Origin: QYOJ01 sp964642545
GTDB taxonomy: Bacteria; Bacteroidota; Bacteroidia; Bacteroidales; FEN-979
Assembly: GCA_964642545.1 (NCBI GenBank)
Contig: CAZXQU010000001.1
Span: 124,001 to 188,000, forward strand
Direction of reading: 5' to 3'
DNA: 64,000 nt
Shown here piece after piece: positions 53,554 to 63,702 of this stretch; positions within the stretch are counted from its first letter, which is position 1; the number at the start of each line of letters is the position of its first letter. Under the pieces are notes generated by a model. That model was not told the origin of the DNA and did no database searches. It saw only the letters and a program-made list of their open reading frames with translations. Made by a program: the position numbers and the translations under genes.

Positions 53554-54291
53554 TTATGCCAGATCCAACTTACGTTCGATCGAATCCTGCACTCTGCTTA
53601 CCAGTTCTTCAACCGGTACTCCTTCAGGTTCTACCGGATCTAACACTGTATAAGTAATTCTCTGGCCAACTTTCATCGGGAAGTAGCCTTTCTGCAGCAA
53701 CTGATAATGGCCATCGATCACAAAAGGGACAATGATTGCCGATGGGGCAGCACGAAGCAGGGTGCTGATCCCAGCCGACATAAATTTCTTTACCTTTCCT
53801 GTTTTGCTGCGTGTACCCTCAGGAAAAATACAGGCAGCATAATTGTTCTCCTCGATCAACCGGCCTAGTTTAAATATCTCCTTCACCGATTGGGTCCCGC
53901 TCTTTCTGTCAATCAAAGCCGATTTTCCATACTTCAGGTTATGAGAAATGCTGGGAAGATTACGTGAAAGTTCAATCTTAGAAATAAATTTGGGATAGTA
54001 TTTCCTGAATCCCCAAACAACCGGGGGGATATCATACATACTTTGGTGGTTTGAAATAATGATTACCGGTCTGTTATCAGGTATCTTTTCAAATCCCGAA
54101 AAGTTAATCCTGCTTCCCAGCAAGTAAAGTCCATAAACCAGGCAGTAGTTCATCATGTCAACCGATCTTTTTCGTGCCCGGTCACCAAAAAGATTTAATG
54201 CCAGCACATGGATCGGATGAAACAATACCAGCATCAGTCCATAGTACAAGTGGAAAATTGGAGTAAGAATATAGCCCAGCATCTTTTTCAA
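53554..54291 (-). CDS. plsC: 1-acyl-sn-glycerol-3-phosphate acyltransferase
   Basis: 245 residues. Acylates lysophosphatidic acid to phosphatidic acid at the inner membrane. Catalytic motif NHQSMYD (H-x4-D), FPEGTRSKTGKVKKF (substrate phosphate binding) and VPFVIDG. There is a hydrophobic N-terminal segment. It comes 35 bp after the flavoprotein gene on the same strand. Confidence 0.9.
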   Translation of the reverse strand: MKKMLGYILTPIFHLYYGLMLVLFHPIHVLALNLFGDRARKRSVDMMNYCLVYGLYLLGSRINFSGFEKIPDNRPVIIISNHQSMYDIPPVVWGFRKYYPKFISKIELSRNLPSISHNLKYGKSALIDRKSGTQSVKEIFKLGRLIEENNYAACIFPEGTRSKTGKVKKFMSAGISTLLRAAPSAIIVPFVIDGHYQLLQKGYFPMKVGQRITYTVLDPVEPEGVPVEELVSRVQDSIERKLDLA

Positions 54292-54326
54292 GAAACAAAG
54301 ATAATTGATATTTTCCTGAAAAAATT

Positions 54327-55577
<1,251 letters not shown>

Positions 55578-55583
55578 GTGATG

Positions 55584-55591
55584 CAAAGGTA
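55584..55591 (-). promoter_or_regulatory. -7 element TACCTTTG upstream of flavoprotein gene
   Basis: TAnnTTTG match on the minus strand ending 6 bp before ATG 55577, consistent with a leaderless transcript. Divergent from 55613-55620. Confidence 0.6.
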
Positions 55592-55612
55592 ATGTTACTG
55601 AAAATAAAAGCG

Positions 55613-55620
55613 TACCTTTG
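55613..55620 (+). promoter_or_regulatory. -7 element TACCTTTG upstream of cold-shock gene
   Basis: TAnnTTTG match 16 bp before ATG 55637. Both divergent genes use the same octamer. Confidence 0.6.
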
Positions 55621-55636
55621 CCAACAAAACTATCAC

Positions 55637-56215
55637 ATGGGAAGATCACAAGAGACATTCAATAAAAAAGAGGTAAGAAATAAAAAAGAGAAGAAGCGTA
55701 AAGAAAAAGAGAAGAAAAGGCTCGCCAGAAAAGATAATGAGAAGTCAGGCAGCCTTGACGATATGATAGCCTATGTGGACGAAAATGGGATGATTTCTGA
55801 AACCCCTCCAGATCCCAGTAAAAAGCGAAACATTAAATTGGAAGATATCAGGATTGGAGTCCCAACACGTGACTCTGAACAAGACGACGACCCAATCAGA
55901 AAAGGGATCGTCTCTTTCTTTAACGACTCGAAAGGATTTGGTTTCATCAAAGACAACGAAACGAAACAAGGTGTTTTTGTGCATGCAAATAACCTGCTTG
56001 AAGATATTAAAGAGGGAAATGTCGTCTCTTTTGAAGTAGAGATGGGACATAAGGGACCAACTGCTGTCAATGTTAAGATTTTTAAGGAGAAAGTTGCGCC
56101 ACCAGTTGTTAAACCTGTCGCTGAAGCAACCACTCAACCTGTGGATGTTATTATTCCTGATCCGGATGAATCCACGGAGCCTGTGTCTCCTGAACCCTCA
56201 TCCTACGAGATATAA
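55637..56215 (+). CDS. Cold-shock domain protein with Lys-rich N-terminus
   Basis: 192 residues from ATG 55637 (an upstream alternative lies in the promoter). A very basic N-terminus (NKKEVRNKKEKKRKEKEKKR) precedes an acidic linker and one cold-shock domain (about 85-155: KGIVSFFNDSKGFGFIKD and GVFVHANNLLEDIKEGNVVSFEVE, holding RNP1 KGFGFI and RNP2 VFVH). A Pro/acidic tail follows. It is likely an RNA-binding protein acting on translation or structure of mRNA. This three-part layout is frequent in Bacteroidota. Confidence 0.9.
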   Translation: MGRSQETFNKKEVRNKKEKKRKEKEKKRLARKDNEKSGSLDDMIAYVDENGMISETPPDPSKKRNIKLEDIRIGVPTRDSEQDDDPIRKGIVSFFNDSKGFGFIKDNETKQGVFVHANNLLEDIKEGNVVSFEVEMGHKGPTAVNVKIFKEKVAPPVVKPVAEATTQPVDVIIPDPDESTEPVSPEPSSYEI

Positions 56216-56261
56216 CAATTCTATTCATATCTTGCACACCGAATAATTAGCGAACAAAATC

Positions 56262-57854
56262 ATGTATAACCTCTTCATGAAACGCGTGTTGATTGTTGCA
56301 TGGGTCATTTTGTCATGCGCCATCTCATCCACCTTTGCTCAAAACGATAAAGTGATCCGCCAGATCATCGAGATCGGAACAACCGATAACCAAACGATGA
56401 ATCATCTCGACATCCTCTGCAACAGATTTGGCGGCAGGCCCATCGGCTCCGATGCTTATGATAATGCAGCTGAATGGGCAGCCTCCAAATTTCGTGAATG
56501 GGGTATGGAAGTGATGATGGATAAGGCAGGAGAATTACCTGTTGGGTTTAACCGCGGCCCCTGGTTTGGCCGGATGTTGTCTGTCGAAGGCATGAACCTC
56601 CATTTTGCAACACCTTCTTACACAGCCGGTACCAAAGGCATGCAAACCGGGCATGTATTGCTGGAACCTAAAACACAAGATCAGTTTGACCGGATGAAAG
56701 GAAAGCTGAAGGGGGCATGGGTGCTAATCACAGGCGAGAGTAATGGATTCCCGATCGATTATTCGAAAAAAGGAGATCATCGTCGTGATTCAATTATTTC
56801 GCTGAATGAAGAGATTGCAAAGAAGAATAGTGAAATCCGCACCTACAATCGTGAAAAAGCAGACTCGCTCCCCGAAAAAGAGATGACTTCCTACATCGAA
56901 GAACCTGCCTTGTTCTACTGTCAAATGAGGGATGCCGGAATTCTGGGAATCATCCAGTCCACACCAGTTCCTATACGGGTACTATATGACCGGAAGAACC
57001 TCGACAGCATGACGTTCGAAACTCTTCCTACCATTCCCGATATCAAGCTGGATGAACAACAGTACGCTATTATCGAACAGAAAGCCAGGGAAAGACAGAA
57101 TTTCTTCCTTGAGTTTGATATCCGCAACCATTTCAAGATGGGACCAGTCGCCTATTATAATGTTATCGGAATTATTCTGGGCACCAAATATCCTGATGAA
57201 TATGTCATTATGGGAGGTCACCTGGATTCATACGATGTTGCTACCGGAGGAGTGGACGACGGATCAGGGGCAACGCCCGCTATGGAGGCGGCAAGGCTCA
57301 TTATGGAGGCCGGAGGGAAACCCAAACGCACAATCCTTGTTTGCCTTTGGGCCGGAGAAGAGTTTGGTTTACTTGGTTCAAAAAGCTGGATTGAACGTAA
57401 TATGGATAAGCTCCCAATGATTTCGAATATGTTCAACCGCGATGGAGGCCCAACAGTCCCCACAGGTATAAGTGTTTCAGAAGCCATGTGGGACGATATG
57501 GAGAAAATCTGCGAGCCGCTGAATGAAATCAATTCTGATTTTCCCTTTGAACTTAAACAGAGAGAACCCCGGAAACGCCCGAAAAAAGCATGGGGAACAG
57601 ATAGCGGCCCATTTGCTGTGGAAGGTGTGCCCACGATGACATTTACAACCGGCGATACGAAAGGATACGATTTCAGCTACGGCGAGATCTGGCATACCGA
57701 ACGGGATCTCTATAATAAAAGCATACCAGAATACCAGGAACACACATCAATCCTGACAGCCATTGTAGTTTATGGTGTTGCAAACCTCGACAATCTGTTA
57801 TCCCGCGACGGGTACTACCTGCCCTCTGAAGAGAAAAACAACTCAACAGATTGA
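56262..57854 (+). CDS. Secreted M28 family metallopeptidase
   Basis: 530 residues. Signal peptide (MKRVLIVAWVILSCAISSTFAQ; ATG 56277 is an equally good start). M28 zinc-aminopeptidase domain with MGGHLDSYDVATGGVDDGSGA (Zn ligands His, Asp), LWAGEEFGLLGS (catalytic and ligand Glu) and a later His near GEIWHTERD. A protease-associated-like insert (about 110-230) lies between the N-terminal part and the catalytic core. Probably periplasmic or exported, digesting peptides. It overlaps nothing and sits 4 bp before the next gene. Confidence 0.88.
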   Translation: MYNLFMKRVLIVAWVILSCAISSTFAQNDKVIRQIIEIGTTDNQTMNHLDILCNRFGGRPIGSDAYDNAAEWAASKFREWGMEVMMDKAGELPVGFNRGPWFGRMLSVEGMNLHFATPSYTAGTKGMQTGHVLLEPKTQDQFDRMKGKLKGAWVLITGESNGFPIDYSKKGDHRRDSIISLNEEIAKKNSEIRTYNREKADSLPEKEMTSYIEEPALFYCQMRDAGILGIIQSTPVPIRVLYDRKNLDSMTFETLPTIPDIKLDEQQYAIIEQKARERQNFFLEFDIRNHFKMGPVAYYNVIGIILGTKYPDEYVIMGGHLDSYDVATGGVDDGSGATPAMEAARLIMEAGGKPKRTILVCLWAGEEFGLLGSKSWIERNMDKLPMISNMFNRDGGPTVPTGISVSEAMWDDMEKICEPLNEINSDFPFELKQREPRKRPKKAWGTDSGPFAVEGVPTMTFTTGDTKGYDFSYGEIWHTERDLYNKSIPEYQEHTSILTAIVVYGVANLDNLLSRDGYYLPSEEKNNSTD

Positions 57855-57858
57855 ATCG

Positions 57859-58359
57859 ATGGTGAATAAAACGATAATCCTATCGGTATTATTAATCTCT
57901 GTTACGGTCCTCTCGTTTGCTGCGAAGAAAAAAGGTTATTTCATCAGAAATACCAGTGATACCTGCCATGTTACTTTCCGAATCCCTGTCGGACTGTTTG
58001 CCAAAGTCCCTACATATGAGCAGTTGCAATGGAAAGTGACCTATATCGACGATAAGCATCAACCGCACACCCTGAAACCGGGTGAGGCTCAGGAGTTTTG
58101 TTTTGAATCCAAATCGGGCCAGGTAAGAATGATTTCGATAAAAAACATCCTTCATGCATCAAATCAAGGCTCGGAACCTGCAGAATTCATTTTTTTACAT
58201 TTGATTAAAGATGATAAACAGAGATTATTCAAGTATTACGATTATAACGGTTATATTAATAACAATAATAACTCCCCGGATCCCGTGTTAAGCTCCACAC
58301 CCGGATCAACTGAGATTTTTATCCTTCAGCAGGAAGATGGGAAGTTCATCCAATTGTAA
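57859..58359 (+). CDS. Secreted protein of unknown function
   Basis: 166 residues. ATG 57859 is chosen because the longer frame would run through the M28 gene. Signal peptide (VNKTIILSVLLISVTVLSFAA), then a compact, beta-rich mature protein (GYFIRNTSDTCHVTFRIPVG; CFESKSGQVRMISIKN) with an Asn-rich loop (YINNNNNSPDP). No family recognised. It is 4 bp after the M28 peptidase gene, so cotranscribed with it. Confidence 0.7.
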   Translation: MVNKTIILSVLLISVTVLSFAAKKKGYFIRNTSDTCHVTFRIPVGLFAKVPTYEQLQWKVTYIDDKHQPHTLKPGEAQEFCFESKSGQVRMISIKNILHASNQGSEPAEFIFLHLIKDDKQRLFKYYDYNGYINNNNNSPDPVLSSTPGSTEIFILQQEDGKFIQL

Positions 58360-58430
58360 CCTGTTTATTTCGCTTTTTGACTAACCTTTTCTTCCTTTTT
58401 TCGCATCTTTGCCGAAAATAGTTTCTCGTT

Positions 58431-59642
58431 TTGAAAAGATTCGGTTACACCTTCCTCTTTCACCTCTTCCTCGTACTGTTATCAAGCACCTATCTAAAGG
58501 CACAGCCCTCCCTGCTCAACTATACATGTTACCGCAACGTATCTCCAATCACAATCGATGGCAACCTCAGTGATCCGGCATGGCGAGACATTCCCTGGTC
58601 GGAACCATTTTCAGATATAGAGGGTACAATCAGACCATCACCCCAACTCGAAACGCGCTTGAAGATGGCCTGGGACAGCAGTTTTCTCTATATTGCTGCG
58701 AGGCTCAAAGAAACCCACCTGTTTGCAACGCTTACCGAACGAGATACCATCATATTCCATGACCCTGATTTTGAGGTATTTGTTGACCCTGATGGGGACT
58801 CCCGAAATTACTATGAGTTTGAGATCAATGCATTGGGAACAGAGATGGACCTCTTCATGCCCAACACATATAAAAATGGTGGGATTTATAATCTCACCTG
58901 GAATCTCGACGGCATTCGTTCGGCTGTCAAACTGGAAGGAACCCTTAATGTTCCATCTGACCTTGATACCGCATGGACAGTTGAAATCGCCATCCCCTGG
59001 AATGCGTTCAAAGGGGGGGGCCATAGCGATCCAGCCCCTGACGCAGGCACTATCTGGCGAATCAACTTTTCCCGCGTACAATGGAACCTGGAAATCAACG
59101 ACAATACGTACCAGAAGATCACCGATCCGACCACTGGTAAACCCGTCAGGGAAGAAAACTGGGTATGGTCCCCAACCGGGGTGATCAACATGCACATTCC
59201 TGAACAATGGGGTTATGTTGAATTTTCGGGAGAGCCTCCGCCCCCCCGATGGTGGGTATGGATGCTTCAGGGTAACCGTGCTAAGGAAGAATGGAGCATG
59301 GTACTCCACGACCTTGATACGCTGGGGATCAGGGGTATCCTCCTCATGGCCGATACAGCAACGTTGGCACAAGTTGCTTCTCTGGCTTCAACCTGTGGAA
59401 TGGAAGTTCACGCCTGGATATTGACAATGAACCGTGGAGATGCCGATCCGGCGCAGCTTCTTCCTGAGATACCTGTTGTTTGCGGCATCTATTTGCCTGC
59501 ACTTCAGGAGGGTGATCAATTCTCTCAGGCGGTTTCTGCTGCACTGGCTGGAGGAGCCAATGGAATCGCGCTATTTAGCTTTAACAATATAACAGATACG
59601 ATAAGGAATCAAATCAAAGCAATGACACATGTTGAATTTTAG
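58431..59642 (+). CDS. Secreted CBM9-like protein with C-terminal alpha/beta domain
   Basis: 403 residues starting at TTG 58431 with a signal peptide ending near LKAQ. Residues ~30-270 are a family-9-like carbohydrate-binding module (ISPITIDGNLSDPAWRDIPWSEPFSDIEG ... RLKMAWDSSFLYIAARL ... EVFVDPDGDSRNYYEFEINALG). From ~280 (WVWMLQGNRAKEEWSMVLHDLDTLGIRGILLMADT ... VHAWILTMNRG) the rhythm looks like half of a TIM barrel. The combination is not one I know. A G7 run (59011 region) lies in the gene. It lies 12 bp before hpdB. Confidence 0.65.
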   Translation: MKRFGYTFLFHLFLVLLSSTYLKAQPSLLNYTCYRNVSPITIDGNLSDPAWRDIPWSEPFSDIEGTIRPSPQLETRLKMAWDSSFLYIAARLKETHLFATLTERDTIIFHDPDFEVFVDPDGDSRNYYEFEINALGTEMDLFMPNTYKNGGIYNLTWNLDGIRSAVKLEGTLNVPSDLDTAWTVEIAIPWNAFKGGGHSDPAPDAGTIWRINFSRVQWNLEINDNTYQKITDPTTGKPVREENWVWSPTGVINMHIPEQWGYVEFSGEPPPPRWWVWMLQGNRAKEEWSMVLHDLDTLGIRGILLMADTATLAQVASLASTCGMEVHAWILTMNRGDADPAQLLPEIPVVCGIYLPALQEGDQFSQAVSAALAGGANGIALFSFNNITDTIRNQIKAMTHVEF

Positions 59643-59654
59643 TATATTAGCAAG

Positions 59655-62315
59655 ATGGAAAAAGACGCAGTAAATTATTACGGAAAGATGCCGGATCAGG
59701 CCATCGGAAACAGGGAGCAAAAAACACCCCCAACACCCCGGGCCGCTTCAGCAAGGGAGCGCTATTTCGATACGAGGTCGTCGGCCTCTATGGAGTTTCC
59801 TTACTGGTATACCCGACGGTGGGAAGAACTTGAAGGAGAGATCCCTGTTATCCGCCGGGCTGAAGCCCTGAAAGCGGGTTTTGAGCACCTCACCCCTACC
59901 GTCTACCCTGGTGAATTACTCACCATGGGGAAAGCTTCCTACCTGCGCGGTTCATTCCCGATGCCATGGCTCTCTGAAGCCTTCTTCATGGCTGCCGAAG
60001 ACAAATTCTACCAGGAGGCGCTGGATTCGGGAAAACTCACCGCCGACACCTTCACCACTATGGGTACCGGAGGAGGCAATGTCACCCAAAGTACTGGAAA
60101 AGTGATCTCAATTGCCGGGAAATTCGGACTTCGGGTGGAAGAGATGCCCATTATGATTGAGGTGGCCAAACGGTGGAAGGATAAGTCGGTCGACGATGTT
60201 GGTCACAAGTATGAACAGATGGTTCCCGGGTACAAAGAGAAAGAGGCGATCATGCGTTCGGTTATCTGCATGTTCGACTCGGGTTACACACTCCCCCAGG
60301 GCCGCGAAGTGGTGAACTATTATTACCCATTGCAGTATGGCATCGACGGGATCATTACAATCTGTGATGAGGGGATTGCCGAAGTGGCAGGAAAACCAGA
60401 TATGGACCGGCTCTATTTCTTCCAGGCTGTGAAAATCACGCTGCAAGGAGTTCAGGCTTGGATCGGAAATTATGCCGGCGAAGCATCCATGCTGGCAACC
60501 CTTGAAAAAGATCCTCAGCAGAAGAAAGAGTATGAGGAGATGTCGGAACGACTCCAGTGGATATCTTCCAATCCTCCCCGTAACTTCCACGACGCATTGC
60601 AGACCCTTTGGACATTCCATATCGCTATATTAAATGAAGATGCCATTTCGGGATTGTCGCCCGGTCGTGTTGGGCAGGTCCTCTTTCCCTGGTGGCAGCG
60701 GGATATGAAATCAGGCGTGCTGGATACAGATAAGAGCCTGGAACTCCTTGAATACATGCGCATGAAATTCACTGAGATAGACTGCTTTGCATCTATGGGA
60801 GTGGTTGGAGGAGTTCTATCAGGCAATACATTCAATAACCTTTGTCTTGGCGGTCTGACCAAAGAAGGCACCTCGGCTGCCAACGAGCTCGAGATGCTGA
60901 TCCTGGAAGCAGGTATCCGGTGCGATACCCCCCAGCCTACCCTGTCAGTGCTGTATGATGAAAAACTTCCGGAAGAGTTCCTGATGAAAGGTGTGGAGTG
61001 TACTAAGATCGGAACAGGATACCCGGCATGGGTTAGCAACCAGGTAGCCATGGAATTCCTGCTGAAGAACTACGGCCACGAAGGGATGACACTGGAAGAG
61101 GCAAGAGCCTGGGCCATTGGCGGATGCCTCGAGACATCGGCCGGCAGCTGGATGCCTCTCGAATTCGACGGGAAGATTCATTGGATCCCCGGCGGATCAG
61201 CTCCTGCAACAAGCGTAGGAGTTCACTTTATTTCCCTTCCCAAAATCCTGGAAGTAGCTCTCTTTGACGGGATGGATATGCGTACAGGAGAACGGATATT
61301 CCCTTCTCATGGGCTGGCACTCAACAGCTATGAAGAGCTTTGGCAGGCATTCAAAGACTATTTCAGCCGGGCCGTCCATGTGCTTACACTCACCAACAAT
61401 ATCCAACATGATGCCTGGCGCAAGATCGCCCCGTCGCTGGTCAACTCCATGCTGAAACCCGACTGCCTGGAACTTGGAAAGGGTATCGGCGAGATGGGAA
61501 GTCGTTTCAATACCACCTTCAATGTTGAAACTACCGGCACTGCAAATCTGGTCAACTCTCTTGCTTCACTTAAATTGAATGTCTACGACAAAGAGACTTT
61601 CAGCCTTGAAGACTACCGGCATGCGATACTCGCCAATTTCGGATACCATACGGCAAAAGAGACAGGCTCCTTCTCCCTGATAGATCAGATCCCGAACGAA
61701 GCGTATGATGCCTGGAAAAAGATCCACAAACTTTCATCAGAAGCGCCCAAGTATGGCAACGACAATCCTTATGTAGACGGTATTCTCCGTGAATGGGAGC
61801 ACTGGTTCTGTGACATGACACATGACTACATGTCGATCTATGATCAACCGTTATACGCCTGCCAGATCTCTGTATCTACCCATGGGCCCATGGGTGCTGT
61901 TACCCTGGCATCAGCCGATGGGCGTCTCTGTGGCACCACCTTTTCAGATGCCTCAATGTCGGCATTTCCCGGCACCGACCGCAATGGGCCATATGCCCTT
62001 TTCAACTCGGCTACCTGCTGGGATCACTCCGAATCACAAAACTCACAGCTTAACCTGAAGATCCATCCCTCTGCCGTAAAAGGAAGAGAGGGATCACGAA
62101 AGTTTCTTGAACTCATCCGTGCATACCTGAGAAAAGGAGGTTTTCATGTGCAGTTCAACGTGGTGGACTCCAGGATGTTGAAAGAGGCCCAGAAAGAGCC
62201 CGACAAATACAGAGGCCTGATGGTCCGCGTTGCAGGATTTACCCAATACTGGGTTGAACTCGGCAAACAAATCCAGGACGAAGTGATTGCCCGCACGGAA
62301 TACGAGGAGATTTAA
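59655..62315 (+). CDS. hpdB: 4-hydroxyphenylacetate decarboxylase glycyl radical subunit
   Basis: 886 residues. Glycyl radical enzyme with glycine motif RVAGFTQYW (Gly861) and thiyl motif GGCLE (Cys491, Glu493). It would convert 4-hydroxyphenylacetate to p-cresol and CO2 in anaerobic aromatic amino acid fermentation. The active-site residues I recall for Clostridium scatologenes HPAD (Ser344, Cys503, Glu505, His536, Glu637, Gly873) all have counterparts here at a constant offset of -12: Ser332, Cys491, Glu493, His524, Glu625, Gly861. The small subunit gene and activase follow in the order hpdB-hpdC-hpdA. A different arylacetate substrate is not excluded. Confidence 0.88.
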   Translation: MEKDAVNYYGKMPDQAIGNREQKTPPTPRAASARERYFDTRSSASMEFPYWYTRRWEELEGEIPVIRRAEALKAGFEHLTPTVYPGELLTMGKASYLRGSFPMPWLSEAFFMAAEDKFYQEALDSGKLTADTFTTMGTGGGNVTQSTGKVISIAGKFGLRVEEMPIMIEVAKRWKDKSVDDVGHKYEQMVPGYKEKEAIMRSVICMFDSGYTLPQGREVVNYYYPLQYGIDGIITICDEGIAEVAGKPDMDRLYFFQAVKITLQGVQAWIGNYAGEASMLATLEKDPQQKKEYEEMSERLQWISSNPPRNFHDALQTLWTFHIAILNEDAISGLSPGRVGQVLFPWWQRDMKSGVLDTDKSLELLEYMRMKFTEIDCFASMGVVGGVLSGNTFNNLCLGGLTKEGTSAANELEMLILEAGIRCDTPQPTLSVLYDEKLPEEFLMKGVECTKIGTGYPAWVSNQVAMEFLLKNYGHEGMTLEEARAWAIGGCLETSAGSWMPLEFDGKIHWIPGGSAPATSVGVHFISLPKILEVALFDGMDMRTGERIFPSHGLALNSYEELWQAFKDYFSRAVHVLTLTNNIQHDAWRKIAPSLVNSMLKPDCLELGKGIGEMGSRFNTTFNVETTGTANLVNSLASLKLNVYDKETFSLEDYRHAILANFGYHTAKETGSFSLIDQIPNEAYDAWKKIHKLSSEAPKYGNDNPYVDGILREWEHWFCDMTHDYMSIYDQPLYACQISVSTHGPMGAVTLASADGRLCGTTFSDASMSAFPGTDRNGPYALFNSATCWDHSESQNSQLNLKIHPSAVKGREGSRKFLELIRAYLRKGGFHVQFNVVDSRMLKEAQKEPDKYRGLMVRVAGFTQYWVELGKQIQDEVIARTEYEEI

Positions 62316-62337
62316 AACATTGAACAACATTTCCTAA

Positions 62338-62601
62338 ATGACCAACATAACCAATACCTGTAAAGACTGCAAATTTTACCTTCCTGTCGATGTCTTCCGG
62401 GGGATCTGTAAAATCAGCAAGGCAAAAATACTTCCGGATGACGCATTTTGCCAGGAGGCTGTGAAACTTCAGAAATGCAAATTCTGTCTTCACTTCACGG
62501 AAGACAAAGAGTTTCTTGGCAGGTGCATGGGTAGCGCGCTTGCATACCCCGATATGGTTGCTTCGAAGTGTGCTGATTTTGAATGGCTTCAGAAGAACTA
62601 A
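62338..62601 (+). CDS. hpdC: 4-hydroxyphenylacetate decarboxylase small subunit
   Basis: 87 residues with eight cysteines in two groups: C8-x2-C11-x12-C24-x13-C38 and C47-x2-C50-x12-C63-x14-C78. This is the HPAD gamma-subunit pattern of two [4Fe-4S] sites. In the clostridial protein I recall cluster I with a histidine as first ligand; here that position is Cys8, so both sites look all-cysteine. The small subunit is needed for HPAD assembly and regulation. It overlaps hpdA by 19 bp. Confidence 0.88.
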   Translation: MTNITNTCKDCKFYLPVDVFRGICKISKAKILPDDAFCQEAVKLQKCKFCLHFTEDKEFLGRCMGSALAYPDMVASKCADFEWLQKN

Positions 62602-63515
62602 CCGGGACACTGTTTGACATCCAGGGCTTTTCTGTTCATGATGGCCCAGGATGCCGTACCCTGATATTTTTTAAAGGGTGTCCCCTCTCCTGCCGGTGGT
62701 GTTCCAACCCTGAAGGGAAAAACCACTTTCCCGAACCATTGTACCGCCGTCAGAAATGTACCATGGATCTGCTTTGCATTGATGCCTGTCCGCATCATGC
62801 TATCAAAGTCGAGTTAAATGGGCTGATATTTGACCGCGAAAAATGCGCTGCATGCTCAACATTCGATTGTATTTCAGCCTGTTGTACAGGAGCTTTGCAA
62901 CAGGGAGGGTATCGCATGTCAGTATCTGAACTTTACCGGCTTATCCAGCGTGATAGGCAATATTGGGGAAGCCGGGGTGGAATAACACTTACCGGGGGTG
63001 AACCCTTTTTTCAACCGGAATTCGCAGCTGCTGTCTTAAAACGATGCCATGATGCCTATATTCACACGGCTGCCGAGACATGTGGCGATGTTCCTCAATC
63101 ATGGCTGAAGCCGTCACTGTCTTTTCTCGACTGGCTGTTTTTTGATCTGAAACAGATGGATCCGACTCTTCACGCTGAATGGACGGGTCATACAAACCAT
63201 CAGATCCTTGAAAATGCAACGTGGCTGGCACAGCGTTTTGATGGCCGGATGGTCTATCGCATGACAGTCATTCCAGGGTACAATGACCAGCCGGAGCACT
63301 CCCTGCAGTTGGCCACGTTTATCTCTTCTACCGGACGTTGTGAAATCAACCTGCTCCCCCTGCATCACCTCGGCCGGGAGAAATACGCACTTACCAATCG
63401 TTCCTACTATACCGATGTATTGAATACTCCCTCTATGGATTCGTTGCTAAGCACAAAGAAGATCCTTGAAAAAGAAGGAGTTACATGCTACATTGGCAGC
63501 GAGACGCCTTTCTAG
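62583..63515 (+). CDS. hpdA: Glycyl radical enzyme activase (radical SAM)
   Basis: 310 residues. Installs the glycyl radical on HpdB using SAM and reductant. Radical SAM triad KGCPLSCRWC, then a ferredoxin-like insert with two cysteine sets (CTMDLLCIDACPHHAI and CAACSTFDCISACCTGAL) for two extra [4Fe-4S] clusters, GGITLTGGEP for SAM binding and LLPLHHLGREKY near the C-terminus. Its position after hpdC, in the usual HPAD order, ties it to this enzyme. ATG 62583 is inside hpdC. A heptamer array follows. Confidence 0.92.
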   Translation: MASEELTGTLFDIQGFSVHDGPGCRTLIFFKGCPLSCRWCSNPEGKNHFPEPLYRRQKCTMDLLCIDACPHHAIKVELNGLIFDREKCAACSTFDCISACCTGALQQGGYRMSVSELYRLIQRDRQYWGSRGGITLTGGEPFFQPEFAAAVLKRCHDAYIHTAAETCGDVPQSWLKPSLSFLDWLFFDLKQMDPTLHAEWTGHTNHQILENATWLAQRFDGRMVYRMTVIPGYNDQPEHSLQLATFISSTGRCEINLLPLHHLGREKYALTNRSYYTDVLNTPSMDSLLSTKKILEKEGVTCYIGSETPF

Positions 63516-63572
63516 TTGGCAGTGGGCAGTGGGCAGTTGGCAGAACTAATCCCTGATCGCTAATCGCTATTA
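63515..63572. repeat. GGGCAGT array and GATCGCTAAT words
   Basis: GGCAGTG/GGGCAGT units (63515-63545) and CTGATCGCTAATCGCTATTAG (63553-63573) follow the hpdA stop. The rest of the gap to 63702 is AT-rich with no clear element. Confidence 0.75.
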
Positions 63573-63702
63573 GATCTTTTCAACAAACCGATTGTTAATA
63601 AAATAGTAGGACTGACTCTCTGTAGTGCCGAAAAACATTGGAAATTTCGGAATTATTTGTCAATTTTGCCTGTAAGAAACCAAGTGATCTAACTTCCCGA
63701 AC

